15,155 nt of DNA, taken from contig CAJTYH010000051.1 of the NCBI GenBank assembly GCA_910583675.1, positions 1 through 15,155 on the forward strand, read 5' to 3'. Source of the stretch: an uncultured Muribaculaceae bacterium. GTDB lineage: Bacteria; Bacteroidota; Bacteroidia; Bacteroidales; Muribaculaceae. This document shows positions 14,053-15,155 of the stretch, one piece after another; within the stretch, counting starts at the first letter, position 1; every line of letters begins with the position of its first letter. The notes below the pieces were generated by a model. The model was given only the letters and a program-made list of their open reading frames with translations. It made no database searches and had not been told where the DNA came from. The position numbers were made by a program, and so were the translations under genes.

Positions 14053-15155
14053 ATGAAAAAGATCTATACATTTGGCGACGGCAAAGCCGAGGGCGATGCT
14101 TCAATGCGAAACGTCCTTGGTGGCAAAGGTGCCAACCTCGCTGAAATGAACAAGCTCGGAATGCCGGTTCCTCCCGGTTTTACAATCACTACCGACGTAT
14201 GCACCGAGTATACACAATATGGCAAGGATGCCGTAGTCAAAGACATCAAGGCTGACGTTGAAAAGGCCATAGCACATGTCGAGACTCTCACAGGAACGAA
14301 ATTCAACGATCCTGCCAATCCCCTTCTCGTATCTGTACGCTCCGGGGCACGCGCCTCAATGCCCGGCATGATGGACACAGTCCTCAACCTCGGCATGAAC
14401 GATGCTACTGTTAATGCGCTTGCTGAAAAGAGCGGAAATCCCCGTTTCGCATGGGACAGCTACCGTCGCTTCGTACAGATGTATGGCGACGTGGTGCTCG
14501 GCATGAAGCCAAAAACCAAGACAGAAACCGATCCCTTTGAAGCCATCATAGACAAGGTCAAGGAAGAAAAAGGTGTGAAGTTTGATACTGAACTTGATGT
14601 TGAAGACCTCAAGAACCTCGTATCTCTCTTCAAGGCCGCTGTAAAGGATTACACCGGAAAGGACTTCCCTGAAAGCGCATGGGATCAGCTCTGGGGTGGA
14701 ATATGCGCCGTATTCGACAGTTGGATGAATGAACGCGCAATCCTGTATCGACGCATGAACCAGATTCCTGAAGAATGGGGAACTGCAGTCAACGTTCAGG
14801 CCATGGTATACGGCAACATGGGAAACAACTCCGCAACAGGCGTTGCTTTTTCCCGCGATGCCGCCACTGGCGAAAACATATTCAACGGCGAATACCTCAT
14901 CAATGCCCAGGGAGAGGATGTCGTAGCAGGCATCCGCACACCACAACAGATCACAATTGAAGGATCCAAGCGTTGGGCTGCCCTTCAAGGGATCTCGGAA
15001 GAAGAACGAGCTTCCAAATACCCCTCACTTCAGGAGACAATGCCCGTATGCGCTGAGGAGCTTATAAACATCGCACACAAGCTCGAAGACCACTACAAGG
15101 ACATGCAGGACATGGAGTTCACCATCCAGGACGGCAAACTCTGGATGCTCCAGAC
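14053..15155 (+). CDS. ppdK: Pyruvate, phosphate dikinase (N-terminal part, cut by window edge)
   Basis: PPDK interconverts pyruvate + ATP + phosphate and phosphoenolpyruvate + AMP + pyrophosphate, a reversible glycolysis/gluconeogenesis step common in anaerobes. The window holds 367 complete codons of a protein usually near 900 residues. Seen here is most of the N-terminal ATP-grasp nucleotide-binding domain: MKKIYTFGDGKAEG, GGKGANLAEM (23-32), PVPPGFTITT (38-47), and VRSGARASMPGMMDTVLNLG (95-114), the PPDK-specific nucleotide-binding signature. Further blocks are WDSYRRFVQMYGDVVLGM (134-151) and MVYGNMGNNSATGVAFSRD. The swivelling phosphohistidine domain and the PEP-binding TIM barrel lie beyond the right edge. 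The reading frame is open to the last base, with no internal stop. It diverges from rlmD and has an unusually long leader. Confidence 0.95.
   Translation, partial: MKKIYTFGDGKAEGDASMRNVLGGKGANLAEMNKLGMPVPPGFTITTDVCTEYTQYGKDAVVKDIKADVEKAIAHVETLTGTKFNDPANPLLVSVRSGARASMPGMMDTVLNLGMNDATVNALAEKSGNPRFAWDSYRRFVQMYGDVVLGMKPKTKTETDPFEAIIDKVKEEKGVKFDTELDVEDLKNLVSLFKAAVKDYTGKDFPESAWDQLWGGICAVFDSWMNERAILYRRMNQIPEEWGTAVNVQAMVYGNMGNNSATGVAFSRDAATGENIFNGEYLINAQGEDVVAGIRTPQQITIEGSKRWAALQGISEEERASKYPSLQETMPVCAEELINIAHKLEDHYKDMQDMEFTIQDGKLWMLQ

Noticed and set aside
14356..14988. 210-codon minus-strand ORF within ppdK
   Set aside because: It lies fully inside an unmistakable PPDK coding region, its product is Cys/Phe/His-rich with no family pattern, and it has no promoter.
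1..15155. Mobile elements, CRISPR arrays, tRNA or rRNA genes, toxin-antitoxin or defence genes
   Set aside because: No transposase, integrase, regularly spaced repeat, cloverleaf or T-loop sequence, or defence-type domain was seen on either strand. The HTH gene alone, without a partner, is not enough to claim such a system.

Overview
The window looks like core chromosome from a member of the Bacteroidales. Three lines support this: (1) most gene starts are preceded by the Bacteroidota -7 promoter box TAnnTTTG, nine of them listed here, two with a TTTG -33 box exactly 20 nt upstream; (2) Shine-Dalgarno sequences are mostly absent; (3) several families are typical of this group (DUF4924, DUF5686, the short histone H1-like protein, a Bacteroidales-style HTH protein). 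A gut family such as Muribaculaceae is a reasonable guess but cannot be settled by eye.

Layout. 1-2462 (+): an HTH DNA-binding protein with its own promoter, then uridine kinase (udk), whose stop overlaps the start of the lipopolysaccharide-export ATPase gene (lptB). A palindromic terminator at 2485-2525 separates lptB from a minus-strand pair, a CPBP membrane protease (2549-3436) and a TrmN6-type tRNA methyltransferase (3516-4268). From 4310 to 4448 divergent promoters drive trmN6 leftward and the ribosome-assembly GTPase engB rightward. 5132-5967 is a small-gene zone: a 62-residue charged ORF (+) and a 57-residue histone H1-like gene (-) converge on a long nested hairpin at 5458-5518. Next come a DUF4924 gene, rfbD (dTDP-rhamnose synthesis) and prfC (release factor 3, probably TTG start), closed by a strong terminator at 9268-9311. 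A large outer-membrane DUF5686 barrel protein runs leftward (9322-11685), followed by a CYTH triphosphatase-like gene (+), rlmD (23S rRNA U1939 methyltransferase, -) and, diverging from it, ppdK (pyruvate phosphate dikinase, +), which runs off the right edge.

How the genes work together. There is no single pathway. The recurring themes are ribosome and translation upkeep (engB, prfC, rlmD, trmN6), envelope building (lptB, rfbD, DUF5686, perhaps CPBP) and nucleotide or central metabolism (udk, ppdK, CYTH). Transcription units appear to be: HTH alone (or reading into udk-lptB); udk-lptB; trmN6-CPBP; engB (possibly with the 62-aa ORF); H1-like; DUF4924; rfbD-prfC; DUF5686; CYTH; rlmD; ppdK.

I looked for an undescribed system (defence island, toxin-antitoxin pair, retron, CRISPR array, tandem repeats, integrase or transposase, tRNA attachment site) and saw none. 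The items most worth a second look are modest: the HTH gene with repeated TGCAAAT motifs in its promoter, the small-gene/hairpin zone, the overlapping or extended starts of lptB and prfC, a DUF5686 protein lacking its usual N-terminal domain, and the long structured leader of ppdK.
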